A stretch of 64,000 bases of DNA from assembly GCF_010183535.1 (NCBI RefSeq), contig NC_071328.1:12152001-12216000 (forward strand). Direction: 5' to 3'. Of the stretch, positions 44,270-55,690 are shown piece after piece. The notes beneath the pieces are model-generated. The model worked only from the letters and a program-made list of their open reading frames with translations, made no database searches and was not told the DNA's origin. The stretch's first letter is position 1, and each line of letters begins with the position of its first letter. Both the position numbers and the translations under genes were made by a program. The DNA is from Caenorhabditis remanei. Taxonomy: Eukaryota; Nematoda; Chromadorea; Rhabditida; Rhabditidae.

Positions 44270-46452
44270 ATGTATTCTTTACCGACAACTCTCCTTGAAT
44301 ACTACACTACAAACTACACAAAATGCCAGCAATCATTTTCTATCTTTTCCACTCCAGAATTCTTATCGATTGGCGCGAAATCTCAATTTTTTGTGATTGT
44401 TCCGATCAATTTGTTCGGATTTTATTGTATTATCTGTAAAACTCCGAAATATATGAAGGAGTTTCAATTCCATTTGTTTCATATGCAATTTTGGTAAGGA
44501 GAGGGGACGAGGGACGAGGAAAAGTTAGGTCATTGCGCTGAAAATATTTAAAATTTGAAATATATTTTGTGGTTTTGCGGTTTTAATGTTATTTCTAGCC
44601 CTACCGAAATTGTAAGATAAGTTTTTATTGAAAAAAGTTGTTCGTTTTTTTTGGTTGGAATGTACTATATTTTGCTCATATTTCACAGAAAAATCTCTAT
44701 AAGGCGAAGATTTTGAGCTGTTCTCGTTTTGTAATGAAATTTGTGCGCTTTCTGTTAGCACGCCGAGTGTTTTACAACCTCGCTCCACCGAAATAGTTGA
44801 AACTTTCTGAAGAGACGCAGAGAAAAATAAATTATTTTCAAAGCTTCGGTGGAGCGAGATTGCTGGTCAAGCTTTTTTGAACATTTCAATGATTCTTGCC
44901 CTTTCGAGTTTACAGTTTACAGTCAAAACAATGATTATGCGCGATTCTTTTTCGCAGTAGAGCGCGATTGTTGACCGATATTTTTCAAATTTATGATAAT
45001 TTAAAGAACTAGTAAATTTATTTCCGAAATTCCAGGTTTCTAATCCTGACAATATTCTACACAATCCTCACAACTCCTTATCACTTCTACCCCGCAGAAG
45101 TCCGGTGTTCCGTTGGCTTCTTTCGAGATTTTGGAATCAGTTCTAGATATCAAGTGTATCTAATCAACTTGGTATACGGTGGAATCGTTTCTGCTGTTAT
45201 CTTATTATTCGAAAATCGTCATCGACATTTGGTTCCTTCAACTGATATCTTCTACAATATCAAAGGTTTTCATAGATTTTTTCTTGGATTTTTTAATTTT
45301 TTCGTTGGAAGTTCCAATTTATGGTCAGTGATGTTACAAGATGCGAATCAGGAGACGTTGAAGTTGGAATATCTGAAAATATTGCCTTGTCCAACTGAAT
45401 TATATTTCGATTCTTGTTCGGGTGCAGTCGAGAGAAACCCAAATATCTGGAATCTTGGATTACTTATCACTAGTCTTTTGATTCCAATTCAAGTCATTTT
45501 TTTCATAATTCACAGTTTTATGTATCTTCGAAAAAGTCGAAATATTAATAGCTTCTCAAAACGGACGAAGAAATTACAAAAGGCGTTTTTTCGAGCAGGA
45601 ATCGCACAGGTGGCTTCTCCGATTTCCGTTCTAATAATTCCATTGGCTTTATTGATTTATATTGTGGGAACAACGCAGTATTTACCAGGTACGTACAGGT
45701 AGGAGGCTGGGGCGCGTTTGGCGCTTCTGAAATCGTCAAATACGGTGACAAGACATGACAAGAGTTCCTGATTACTGAAGCTACCGTAAAACCTGTTATA
45801 GAGGGCACCCCCTGCACTAGAAAACGTTTTTAGCATTATATATCGGGTGTTTTTAAAGATATGAAAATTATTCTAATTAGGGAAATATTCTATGAACAAA
45901 AAGCTATATTTTGTCAGTTTGCAGCTTTTTCATGTTTCCCTTGGGAACCGAGATATACAGCTACGAACATGCACCTTTATTACAGGTTTTACGGTATTTG
46001 AGAAAATTTCCTTAGGTTACTGTAGCTACAGTAGTCCCGATGTAAAACTATAATAAGGATATTCAAATAAACCTGGTCTTTGTCAAAAAGTACAATTTAA
46101 AATCAAGTTTTGTTTTCCCACATTCTCTCTGGGAATGATCTGAAAACGTGATTTCATTTTTTCGTTTACAAACTTCTTTTGTGGGAATTAAATTTTGATA
46201 TTTTTTGAGTTCGGTCTTTGGTGTCTTTGGAAGAAAGTGCGCTCCATTAAAATCTCAACAGAGCGCAGTTGCATCATACCGAATGTTCCAGGACTCATCA
46301 ACATCTGCATCCTATTCATCCCATCTCATAGTGTATTCTCCACAACTGCTGTCATCATTTTCAATGTTCCATATCGAAATTTTGTGAAGAAGATTCTCGG
46401 AATAGGACAGGACAACTCAATTAGCAGAGTGGCTATTGTTTCTAGTTTTTGA
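44270..46452 (+). CDS. srh-family chemoreceptor (7TM GPCR, Str superfamily), gene 1 of 4
   Basis: Three exons, 44270-44493, 45036-45688 and 46292-46452, encode 345 residues. The N-terminus has the glycosylation site NYTKC. TM1 reads FFVIVPINLFGFYCIICKTP, followed by KYMKEFQFHLFHMQFW, matching the srh pattern 'P.xLFGxYCIxxKTPKxMK..xWxLxxLxFW'. TM4 onward has LLFENRHRHLVPSTD, LPCPTELYFDSCS and KRTKKLQKAFFRAGIAQVASP. The last exon carries NICILFIPSHSVFSTTA and the diagnostic PYRNF. Intron 1 is phase 2 (splitting Trp TG/G) and intron 2 phase 1 (splitting Gly), as in all four genes of this array. AATAAA lies at 46485-46490. Likely a plasma-membrane odorant-type receptor in sensory cilia; ligand unknown. 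Confidence 0.92.
44759..44866. repeat. Family B short palindromic MITE in srh gene 1 intron 1
   Basis: CACGCCGAGTGTTTTACAAC plus CTCGCTCCACCGAAAT is mirrored by GCTTCGGTGGAGCGAGATTG; the inner GAAGAGACGCAGAGAAAAA is typical. Confidence 0.7.
45783..45996. repeat. Family D element, complete copy, in srh gene 1 intron 2
   Basis: 214 bp with perfect 14-bp inverted ends TACCGTAAAACCTG / CAGGTTTTACGGTA. Its inner arms are also mirrored: GGGCACCCCCTGCAC / ATGCACCTTTATTA, and ATATCGGGTG / ACCGAGATAT. A truncated relative is at 19723-19930. No clear target duplication was seen. Confidence 0.75.
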
Positions 46453-47131
46453 TAAATTCTTATGTGGTTTTTTGGTTGTAAATGAATAAATTATTAAAAG
46501 TTTTTCTTGTTCAAAACCCTGACTGTACTTCGGCTTTGGACGCTGGAGTAGTGGTTTATTCTATTGATTCGAAATTCCAATAAAATCTTAATTATGTAGA
46601 TCAAACACAGATCTTCATTTCTGTAGTTAATAACTTTTTGATATTGCTTGAGGTTGCCGAAATAAAAAGCGTGAGATACCAGCAACCGAGAAACGAAATT
46701 CTAGTAGGACAAATAACTAGTTAATTACCGTTATAGCACAAGAACCATATGACGTATCAAAAAGTTGTCAACTACAAAATTGTGTTAAATTTTATGTAGA
46801 TCATTTTTGTAGTTGACAGTTTTTTTGATAGCTCTTCCCGGTTTCTAGATATGCGTCTTTAAAGTTGAAGAGACCCGTGGAAATGTGAGCAGGAGGCGCA
46901 GAGTAGTCAGACACTCTCGTTTCTCTGCGTGCTATAACTTTCTCTAATTGTTATTCAGGTAAGAACTTATAAAGATTCACAGTAAGGAAAAATCCAAATA
47001 AAATGACACCTAAGTATAAAATTTTTCTAAAAATTTAAACAATCATTAAAATTTTGATACAAAAGGGATTTCCCGCTCTCTTCAAATCTTGCAAATTACT
47101 CAGCCCCATATCTTCCACTTCATATACCAAA
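46453..47131. repeat. Intergenic between srh genes 1 and 2, with a family C hairpin
   Basis: 46590-46935 holds TTCTGTAGTTAATAACTTTT, a mirrored ATCAAAAAGTTGTCAACTAC, TTTTTGTAGTTGACAGTTTT, ATATGCGTCTTTAAAGTTGA and the core GGCGCAGAGTAGTCAGACAC with CGTTTCTCTGCGTG. 46935-47131 is AT-rich with no gene. Confidence 0.65.
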
Positions 47132-47209
47132 ATGGAAGCAGAAATGTTCAAAAAATTAGTCAAAGATCTCTGCAAGAGAATAGTTGAACTCGAGACTCCT
47201 GATGCATGA
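47132..47209 (+). CDS. Short 25-residue open frame upstream of srh gene 2, doubtful
   Basis: ATG to TGA reads MEAEMFKKLVKDLCKRIVEL then ETPDA, a charged amphipathic helix-like peptide. An acceptor-like TTACTCAG lies 30 bases upstream. It could be a small peptide gene, the relic of a larger gene's exon, or chance. Nothing downstream joins it in phase. Confidence 0.2.
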   Translation: MEAEMFKKLVKDLCKRIVELETPDA

Positions 47210-47298
47210 AAGTTGTGTCTGGTCTGATCTCCTCGTGGGAAAACTTACCTTTTTCACTTTTATTCTTTCTCATTTTGTTTCATTCTGTTTCCTTCTAA

Positions 47299-49725
47299 AT
47301 GTCTTTTTTAAAACCTATAACTCTTGCCGAGTACTATGCAACCAATTACTCGAAATGTACGGAGACTTTCTCTGTTTTCGCTTCTCAAGACTTTCTGCTA
47401 ATCGGGATGAAATTGGAATTTCTGGTGATTCTCCCTATAAATATGTTTGGTTTTTATTGTATTCTATTCAAGTCAACGAAGTATATGAAGGAGTTCAAAT
47501 GGCATTTATTCCATTTACAGTTTTGGTAAGTTTCCGTTTTCTAGTTTGTGGTCAAACAGCTCATATCAATTTCTTGAAAATTTCAATTTTTAATCTAGAA
47601 GTATATTAAAGTGGAGCGCATTTGCATAAACACTGAGCCGCTACTCAGCAAATGTCGATTTTGAAAAAGAGTGTTCAGTTTTGGAGTCTTATAGAGCGGT
47701 GTTGTAAAGTGCGCTGTACCGAAACTCTTAAAAAACGAAGAAAGGTGAGATGCGTAGAGAAAAATAACTTTTCTAAAGGATACCTGTGTAAACGTTAAAT
47801 TTATGTAAATTTGGCACAGACAATTCTTTTTTGGCACCGTGCCAATCGTTGTGCGACGGAGCGTGTTTCCGCCACCTAACGCCTCGCACTGCTGTAAAGT
47901 GAACTATGACTTAGCAATAGGGCGCACTTGTTTCTAACCAAAAACCAATAATTTCATCCAATTTTTCCCATTTCCAGGTTCCTTCTCCTCTCGATATTCT
48001 ACTCAATCCTCACCACCCCTATCCATTTTTTCCCTGCCCAAGTTCGTTGTTCCATTGGATTCCTTCGTGAGAGAGGAGTCGGTCCTCTATTCCAAGTCAT
48101 CGTTGTCCATTTCGTCTATGCTGGAATCGTGTCTGCAGTCGTCCTCCTCTTCGAAAATCGACATAGACATCTGGCGCCGACGACTGATTTCTCTTATAGA
48201 ATCCATAAAAGTCCTCGGATTCTCTTGGGAATTTTGAACTTCTCAGTGGGGATAACCAACACGATTCCAGTGGTTTTACAAGAAGAGACACAGGAGTTTC
48301 TAAAATTGAAATATCTAGCAGTGTTGCCGTGTCCAATGGATTTATATTTCGACGTTTGCTCATTTGCTCAATCGAAAAGAATCACTGGATGGAGCCTTTT
48401 GGCATACTCGACTAATGTTTTGGTCACTGTGGAAATCGCATTTTTCATCACTCATTGCTTTTTTTGTCTTCGAAAAAGTCAGTTGGTTGACACTTTCTCT
48501 GTGAGAACGAAACGCCTGCAAGTCGCTTTTTTCAAGGCTGCAATTGCTCAAGTTGCTGCTCCGTTGGTTGTACTTTTTCTTCCATTTATCATGCTTTTTT
48601 ATCTTTTGGCGATGTCAGCTAATTTGCAAGGTGAGTTGAGGTAGACAGGGGGAAGTGGAGGGGGGGGGGGGGGTAATGACGTTGAAATAGTAGGCGTAAA
48701 AAACAGATCTGGGGCGACGGGGCGCAGAATTTAGAGCAGAAAACGCAAAATCTAGAGTCAACAAACCATAATCCACAACATCTAATTCGCAAAAAAGAGA
48801 AAAGATAGACTACTGTAGACGTTCATATCTCAAAAGCTAAAAAAGCTATCAAAAAACTGTCAACAGCAAAAATAATCTACATAAAATTTGACACATTTTT
48901 GTAGTTGACAACTTTTTGATACGGCATTTGGTTCTTGGGATATGAGATGGCAATCAGGAGATTTACATCTAGAGGGGGAAGCGCAGAGAAGCGAGAGCGC
49001 CTGATTTTTCTGCGTCTATGACAAAAAGATCTAAAATTCAATTTATGTCTATTTTTTGGCGTCATTGAGAAAGAGGGAGCAGAGAAGTCAGACATTTTAA
49101 CTTCTTCCATTTCTGGTTTCAATCGTTAGTCTTTATAGAGAATGCATATCTCAAAATCTAGCAAAGCTAAAGCTAAAAAGATGTCAACTACAAAAATGAT
49201 CAGCACAAAATTTTCCATATTTTACCAATTAACAACTTTTTAATATTTTTTTAAATAGCTATTTTAGTTTTTGAGATATGCGCCTTTAAAGTTGTGGTGT
49301 TAAATTTCTGCCTGCGTTCTCTTCATCAACCGTCTTACTTTGGTCTTGCATATCTCGATAACTAGAAAAGACATCAAAAAGTTGTCAACTCCAAAAACTA
49401 AGATCTAGATTTGATCTACCAGAAACACTAAATTTCAAGACTTTTGAACTACTTCTGGCTCCTAGGTACCTCAAGTGTTACCTTCTTCGACTCTCCGAGA
49501 ATGGAATTCTTCAGAATTTCCAGCTCCAACACTTTCTATAATATGAATATTATTCCAGGCCTAATCAACATCTGTGTCCTATTCATCCCAGCGAACAGTG
49601 CCTTCTCTACAATTTCCCTTCTTTACTTCAATGCAGCGTACCGTAAATTCATAAAAGGACTCATTCAAGTGCCTGCGTTGATGGAAATCTCAAATAATCG
49701 GGTGGCAGTTGCATCAAGTGTCTGA
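47299..49725 (+). CDS. srh-family chemoreceptor, gene 2 of 4
   Basis: Three exons, 47299-47525, 47978-48630 and 49559-49725, encode 348 residues. It has NYSKC near the N-terminus, then LVILPINMFGFYCILFKSTK and YMKEFKWHLFHLQFW. Exon 2 carries FYSILTTPIHFFPAQVRCSI, LLFENRHRHLAPTTD, LPCPMDLYFDVCSFA, CLRKSQLVDTFSVRTKRLQ and KAAIAQVAAP. The last exon has NICVLFIPANSAFSTI and AAYRKFIKGL (Ala-Tyr-Arg where most srh have Pro-Tyr-Arg). Exon 2 is 653 nt, the same as in genes 1 and 3. Intron 2 is about 930 bp and filled by a family-C hairpin region. Confidence 0.92.
48660..48673 (+). repeat. Poly-G run
   Basis: Fourteen consecutive G just inside intron 2 of srh gene 2. C. elegans G-tracts of this kind are known to be unstable without the DOG-1 helicase; here this is only a base-composition observation. 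Confidence 0.85.
48790..49425. repeat. Family C hairpins in srh gene 2 intron 2
   Basis: TTCATATCTCAAAAGCTAAA with GCTATCAAAAAACTGTCAAC, TTTTTGTAGTTGACAACTTT, a GCGCAGAGAAGCGAGAGCGC / TTTTCTGCGTC core, then a second unit ending TCAAAAAGTTGTCAACTCC. Confidence 0.75.
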
Positions 49726-49901
49726 CTACTCTACAACAATGATCTATCAGTAATATTATTTTTTTTTACCAAAAAGATATCTTCTTTTCGTCTTGTCAAA
49801 CTAGAAAGAATCTCCGTTCAAGCATAGAAAAATGTGACTAATCAGTGTCAAAATTTCTTATCTTTTGCTTTTTTCTTGTGATTCCTTGGCCGTTTTTCTC
49901 A

Positions 49902-52209
49902 ATGTCTTCTCCCATGAGTCTGCAAGACTACTTTCTCACTAATTACACTAAATGCTCTCAATCCTTCTCCGTCCTTTCCACACCTGAATTCCTGTCAGTC
50001 AGCTCAAAAACTGAATTCATTCTGATTCTTCCAATAAATATATTCGGTTTTTATTGTATTGTTTTCCATTCTCCAAGGTATATGAAAGAGTTTCAGTGGC
50101 ATTTATTTCATTTACAGTTTTGGTAAGGAGGGGGGAGATGTGGGGGGGAGGGGAGGGGACGAGAAAAAGTTCGGCCAGCAAATTGAAAATTTCAAAAATT
50201 CCATGCAATTGGCACCAGAAAAAATTCAAATTTTCGATGAAAAATTGATGTCTGTATGGCTTGTATGGTTCTGTAACCAAAATTTCGAAATTGTGAAAAA
50301 TGAAATCGCGCTCTATCGAACATGAGTTGGTTTGAAAAACTGTATATTCGAAAAGAAACTATTGTAAATCCAACAAAGTGAATTTTTCTGTTGAGAAATT
50401 GCGCTTTAACGCACTCTTCTTAAGTTTCGGCGCGAATATCAAAACTTAAGAAGCCTCCGTATCGAATGTCACGGCAACGCACAAATGTATGTTTCATGAA
50501 AATTTGAATTTGCCGCCGCTAAATCTAATGGAGCGCGGTTGAAACGAGTTTCTACTGTGAGACGCAGTGAGAAGGCACACCACGTGTCTTACAACCGCGC
50601 TCTACCGAAACCGAAGAAAATTGTGTGTGAAATTGAGAGACTCAGAGAAAGAGAGGCATTTCTCAAGGGCATTTCGGTAGAGCGCAGTTGTAAGAACTGT
50701 GCAGAGCTAATAGAAATCCAACTTCCAGGTTCCTAATGCTAACCGTATTCTACTCTCTCCTCACCACTCCATTCCAGTTCTATCCTGCACAAGTCCGTTG
50801 TTCCATTGGATTACTTCATCATCTGAATATCAGTTCTCAGTATCAAATGTGTATTGTCCATTTTGTATATAGTGGAATCGCTACTTCAGTGATAGCTCTA
50901 TTTGAGAATCGACATAAACATTTGGTTCCTTCCACTGATATCTTCTATCGAATCAATAATTTCCATCGGATTCTGATTGGAATTCTGAATTTCTCTGCTG
51001 GTCTAACCAACTCGATGCCAGTGTTAATGCAAGATGAATCTCAAGAACTTCTGAAATTGAAATATCTCGAAGTTCTTCCGTGTCCAATCAATTTATATTT
51101 CGATTCTTGCTCATTTGCAGTTGTCAAAAAAGCAGATATTTGGAGCACTTTGGCATATTCATCCAATATACTCATAGCTATTGAAATCATTTTTCTCGTT
51201 GTTCACAGTTATATGTATCTACGGAAAAGTCAATTGATCACTACGTTTTCTGCCAGGACCAAACAACTACAAAAGGCTTTCTTCAAGGCTGCAATTGCTC
51301 AAGCATCTGCTCCCATTTTTGTGTTAGTTGTTCCCATATTTCTATTGGCGTATGTGTATTCTACGGGCGCTTATTTGCAAGGTAAGGTTTTTCAAATATG
51401 GTGATACAGAACAAGTCCAAAGGTATATTTTTGTAGTTGACAACTTTTTGATAGCTCTGACCACTTTCGAGATACGCGCCTTAAAAGAAGCTTCTGCGCT
51501 ATCTTTAAATATATCTCAAAAGTGGGCAGAGCTATTAAAAAAATGCCAACTAAAAAATGAAGCGCTGCACCTGATCTATTAAAAAATATAAATTTTAAAG
51601 TTTTTAAAGAAAAAGTTGTCTATTTTTGGTCAAACTCACCGCCCACTTCTCTTGGTACAGTCAAATTGTCGCTCAATTTACAAACTGCATAACTTCAAAA
51701 CTAAAATAGCTATCAGAAAATTGTCAACTAGTAAAATGTAGCAAATCTTATGTAGATCACTTTTGTAATTAACAACTTTTGTTTAACGTAGCTGGATTTT
51801 TAGATAAACGTCTTCAAACAAAGGTAACCTTGCAGTCACATGGAAATCAGTTAACGTCAAAGTCTCGTATCTCAAAAACTAATAATGCTAGCCGAAAATT
51901 TCAAATTAGTGAAATGTGGTAAATTTTATGGTAATTATTTTTGTAGTTGGCAATTTTTTGATTGCAATTCAAGTTTTTGAGATATGCTCTCTCCAAACTT
52001 TGGAAACCAGCAAGAAACTTTAAAAAAAGAGAAAGTTTTCAGGTCTCATCAACATCTGCATCCTTTTCATCCCAGCCAACAGTGTCCTCTCAACTGCATC
52101 TCTTCTTATTTTCAACGCTCCCTATCGAAATTTTTTGAAGCAACTCTTGGTATCCAGAACTGCTCCGGAGGCCTCGAGTAGTCGAGTTGCAGCTATTTCA
52201 AGTGTTTGA
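49902..52209 (+). CDS. srh-family chemoreceptor, gene 3 of 4
   Basis: Three exons, 49902-50122, 50729-51381 and 52043-52209, encode 346 residues. I start at the ATG at 49902 (MSSPMSLQDYF), which matches the N-terminal length of its neighbours; the open frame extends further upstream but without ATG. It has NYTKC, FILILPINIFGFYCIVFHSP and RYMKEFQWHLFHLQFW. Exon 2 has YPAQVRCSIGLLHHL, ALFENRHKHLVPSTD, LPCPINLYFDSCSFA and ARTKQLQKAFFKAAIAQASA. Exon 3 has NICILFIPANSVLSTA, then APYRNFLKQLL. Exon 2 begins 8 bases after a family-B MITE. The intergenic gap to gene 2 is only 176 bp, the tightest in the array. Confidence 0.92.
50577..50720. repeat. Family B MITE ending next to the exon-2 acceptor of srh gene 3
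   Basis: CACGTGTCTTACAACCGCGC plus TCTACCGAAACCGAAG is mirrored by CATTTCGGTAGAGCGCAGTT and GTAAGAACTGTGCAGAGCTA. The acceptor AACTTCCAG follows immediately, so the intron's 3' end may be partly element-derived. Confidence 0.8.
51410..51990. repeat. Family C hairpins in srh gene 3 intron 2
   Basis: ATTTTTGTAGTTGACAACTT with TTTGATAGCTCTGACCACTT and GAGATACGCGCCTTAAAAG, then a mirrored AAATATATCTCAAAAGTGGG arm. A second unit lies at 51680-51990 (ATAACTTCAAAACTAAAATA; TTTTTGAGATATGCTCTC). Confidence 0.65.
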
Positions 52210-52599
52210 TACTGTATATCTCGACCCCTAACTGTACGAGTTTCAATGAAGTTTTTTGTCTCCTTGTATTAACCTCATTATAAAAATTCGTCAGAAAACA
52301 TATTGGGAAGTGAGAACAACATCAAATGACTTTCCACATGATGGACATGAACTGATGTCTGAAATGGAAATGACGTTGATGAACAGAAAAATTTTCTGAA
52401 TTTTTTTGGAAATTTTTTGAAAAAAAATATAGTTTTTGAATAAAAATTCAAAATTGAATAAAAATTTGAATGTGTGCAATAATTTAAGCATTTTTACTCT
52501 ATTTTTTCGAAAAATTTCAAAAAAAAATCGGTAAAAAATGGGTACCCATTTTTGAATCTGTAGTAAAATACGGATATCTCGAAAACTAGAAAAGCTTTT

Positions 52600-52758
52600 G
52601 AAAACTTGTTAACTACAAAAATGAAGTTCTACTTTTGATCTTTATGAATCATTAAAAATCTACCTTATGTGGCAATCAGTATTACCATGACACACTCTCA
52701 AAGTTGGTCATTTTCAACTGAAAAAGGCAAAATATGATATCATTTTGGCTCGTACTGT
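52600..52758. repeat. Family A MITE, right half only
   Basis: AACTACAAAAATGAAGTTCT, TGTGGCAATCAGTATTACCA, CACACTCTCAAAGTTGGTCA and TTTTCAACTGAAAAAGGC, ending GGCTCGTACTGTGA. The left arm is replaced by a family-C-like stretch (GGATATCTCGAAAACTAG). The rest of 52210-52989, between srh genes 3 and 4, has no gene. Confidence 0.7.
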
Positions 52759-52989
52759 GACTAGATTAACTAGAACAATGTATTCATACCATAGACACCA
52801 GACAACCATTTTCAAACATTTTCTTCTTTCTCTTGCATGAAACCACTAAACCGTGAAGAAATGAGTCAATGAGTTTCCCTTCGAGAAGTCCATCTAACCT
52901 TATCTCCCTTCTCTCTCCCCCTACCTTCTCCCTCCCCACCTGACTTATTCTTCTTCTCTCTTTTCCATTTCCCATTGCTCAACCCATCA

Positions 52990-55315
52990 ATGAATCTATC
53001 TCTTCAACCTAAAACTCTTTCCCAATATTATCTCACCAATTACACTTATTGTCCACCCAACAAAAATCTGATAGAATCTCCGGATTTCCTATTAAAAGCT
53101 GCAATTTCTGAGTCATTTATTCTGATTCCTGTCAACTTGTTCGGTATTTATTGTATTGTTTGGCACACTCCAAAATATATGGAGAGTTTCCAATTTCATT
53201 TGTTTCATTTGCATTTTTGGTGGGTGATTTATTTAGAAAAAAAAGAAACGAATATAAATCGATACAGAGTTGAACTGACCGAATAAAATACCTTATTTTT
53301 GGAAAATTGGTCCACAACAATGCTCGAATAATTTTTGATCTACCAAACCAAAATTAGAGTGGGACTATGTTTTCAAGTTACAAAGTTGCTTAGAAACAGA
53401 AGACCACAAGCTACCGTACTCCTCAGAAAAGACTCGAGGAGCGGTGGAAGTCACATTTTGAACTGCAAACTACCGTAGTCTGTGCAAGATACTGTACCAG
53501 TAATGAAATCACTGTGCCGAAAGATACAGTTGCCCGCCTGGAAGTCTTAAGTCGGAAGTCGAAAGTCGGAACTAAACTTTTTAGCAAATATTCAAAAACT
53601 CCAAGAGAAAAATTATAAAATTCACGAAAATCAGTGGAAAATTAGTTTTTGGCTAAAGAAAAGCCTATTTTCGGTTTTTAGACCATTTTTCAATGGTTAT
53701 GGAATGACGGAAGTCGGAAAAATTCTTATCCGGAAGTCCGAGGTTTTCAAAAAAATATCCCACGCAACTCTGCTCCTGAACCTTTAACCAGTTCCACTGA
53801 GAACCACAAACAATAGCAAAATGTAAAGTACAGTACCCGATCCAATAAGTACAGTACCCTAGAACTACAGTAACCTAACAACTCCCCCCATGTTTCAGGC
53901 TACTTCTCCTCACCATCTGCTATACTCTCCTCACCACTCCTTATTATTTTTTCCCTGTCCAAGTCCGTTATTCCCTTGGTCTGTTCCGTTTCATTTCCAT
54001 GAAAAACCAGCATCAACACTACATTGTCAGTTGTATTTACGGAGGAATTCTGGTGTCTGTTCTGATGATGTTCGAGAATAGACATCGACAGTTGGTGCCT
54101 CCCAATGATTTATTTTATAAACTCAGAAATTCTCATAGAGTATTTCTTGTTATTCTGAATTTCTGTTGTGGAAGTGCCGGTTCTCTACCGATATTCATGG
54201 AGGATCTATCGAATCAGGAACAGATGAAACTGAAATATCTTGAAGAGATACCATGTCCCACTGAAATTTATTTTGATCCGCATGCATTTGCTCTCGGAAA
54301 TTCCACAAATATCTACACCGCCATCGCTTTAATTTTCAATTTGATCGGTGCTGCCCAGCTGTTTTTCTTCATTATCCATAGTACAATGTACCTCCGAAAG
54401 ATTCAATTAATTCAAACGTTTTCAATTCGAACGAAGAGAATTCAGAAGTCATTTTTCAAGTCAGCGTTGGCTCAGGTGGCTTCTCCGATTTCTGTGCTAT
54501 TGGTTCCTTTGATGTTGCTTACTTATGTGAGGATTACAAGACAGTATTTGCAAGGTGAGTTTTAAGAGTTTCATAAGGTTCTGATTGTTGCAAGTTTATA
54601 TGGAACGCATAGTACTAATCCAAAATGATTGTAATTGACACCTTGATACCTCTGGTAATTTTTGAGATGCATTAAATAAGTTCATTGGCTTTCGAAATAC
54701 ACTTCTTGAAAGTTGTGCGTTTGAAGAAGTTCCTTTGTAAAGTCATACTACATATTTCTATGAAGCCTGAATCGTGATATGAAAACATGATCGAATAATA
54801 GTTAAATACAAATAAATGTGAAGTGTTATGTAGATTAATACCAAAGTTTATCTTTTCTGTAGCTCTTCTAGTGATTCATATTTCGTTGGTTTAGTAAAAA
54901 CAAGTGAGCTTCTCTCTTTCCCCCGGTTTTTTTTGAATTAATGTTTCTTTTTAAAGATGTATCTCAAAACTTCAAAATGTCATCAAAATGTTGTCAAACA
55001 CAAAAATTTAAATCTCGATTTGATAACGACATTAAAAAAGACTCAGAACAATCGAAAAAAAAAACCTTTCTGATCTACAGGTGCCTCTACTGATTACTGT
55101 ACTTTAATTACAGTTGCCCATTACCGTAATCCATCTCTATCCTTTTTCCAGGTCTGACCAACATCTGCATCCTTTCCATCCCCGCTCACAGTATATTCGC
55201 CACTGCATCTCTTCTCATTTTCAATGCTCCGTATCGAAAATTCACGAAAGATTTATTTCGATTATCTGAATATCCAAGTAATCGTGTCGTTGTTCCCAGT
55301 TTACAACAACAATAA
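52990..55315 (+). CDS. srh-family chemoreceptor, gene 4 of 4
   Basis: Three exons, 52990-53219, 53899-54554 and 55152-55315, encode 349 residues; introns are at the same positions and phases as in genes 1-3. The start is ATG at 52990 (MNLSLQPKTLSQYYLTNYTY). It has FILIPVNLFGIYCIVWHTP, KYMESFQFHLFHLHFW, VRYSLGLFRF, MMFENRHRQLVPPND, IPCPTEIYFDPHAFA, IRTKRIQKSFFKSALAQVAS, then NICILSIPAHSIFATA and the diagnostic APYRKF. Exon 2 is 656 nt, one codon longer than in its neighbours. The exon-1 donor is GTGGGT instead of GTAAGG. It is the most diverged of the four by eye. The AATAAA poly(A) signal overlaps the TAA stop (55311-55316). Confidence 0.92.
54560..55060. repeat. Diverged family C material in srh gene 4 intron 2
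   Basis: Weak but recognisable pieces: TTGTAATTGACACCTTGATA, TTTTGAGATGC, AGATGTATCTCAAAACTTCA, TCATCAAAATGTTGTC and AACACAAAAATTTAAATC. The CTCTGCGTC core is missing. Confidence 0.5.
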
Positions 55316-55690
55316 AAAAGTTTTTTGTCAATTCATGGTCTTTCAAACAGCAAAAATCAATTACACCTTTCCTTTTCCTCATATTAGTGATCTTTTTCTT
55401 CCACCTTCGATGGAAAAAGTAATTAATTTTTTTTTAAGTCCTAAACAATTCTTGACATCAAGCCGATCTTTCAAAAGTTTCTGATTTTCGAACAGTAATT
55501 TCTCGTGACTTTGATCGTTTATCAAGTTTCCTGTCAAGCTTATTGTAATCTCTTCTCTCCACATCTATCCATTTTCTAGTTTTCTACCTAATTCAACCCA
55601 CTCATATTACACAAAGATTACACTTTATCACCTCTTCTTCCCCCCTTTCGTTCATTCATTATCTCATTTCTTCTTCTTCAAAAAGAGAAG
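55316..55690. other. Intergenic between srh gene 4 and the collagen gene
   Basis: 3' flank of the receptor then a C/T-rich promoter region (CTCTTCTTCCCCCC, TTCTTCTTCTTC) leading into the collagen ATG. No separate feature. Confidence 0.4.

Noticed and set aside
49845..49901. N-terminal extension of srh gene 3 from position 49845
   Set aside because: That start codon is GTG; the first ATG at 49902 gives an N-terminus matching the other three receptors.
44270..55315. An operon of the four srh genes
   Set aside because: Spacings (847, 176 and 780 bp) mostly exceed the ~100 bp typical of worm operons, and chemoreceptor genes are normally transcribed singly. Only the 176-bp gap between genes 2 and 3 is suggestive.
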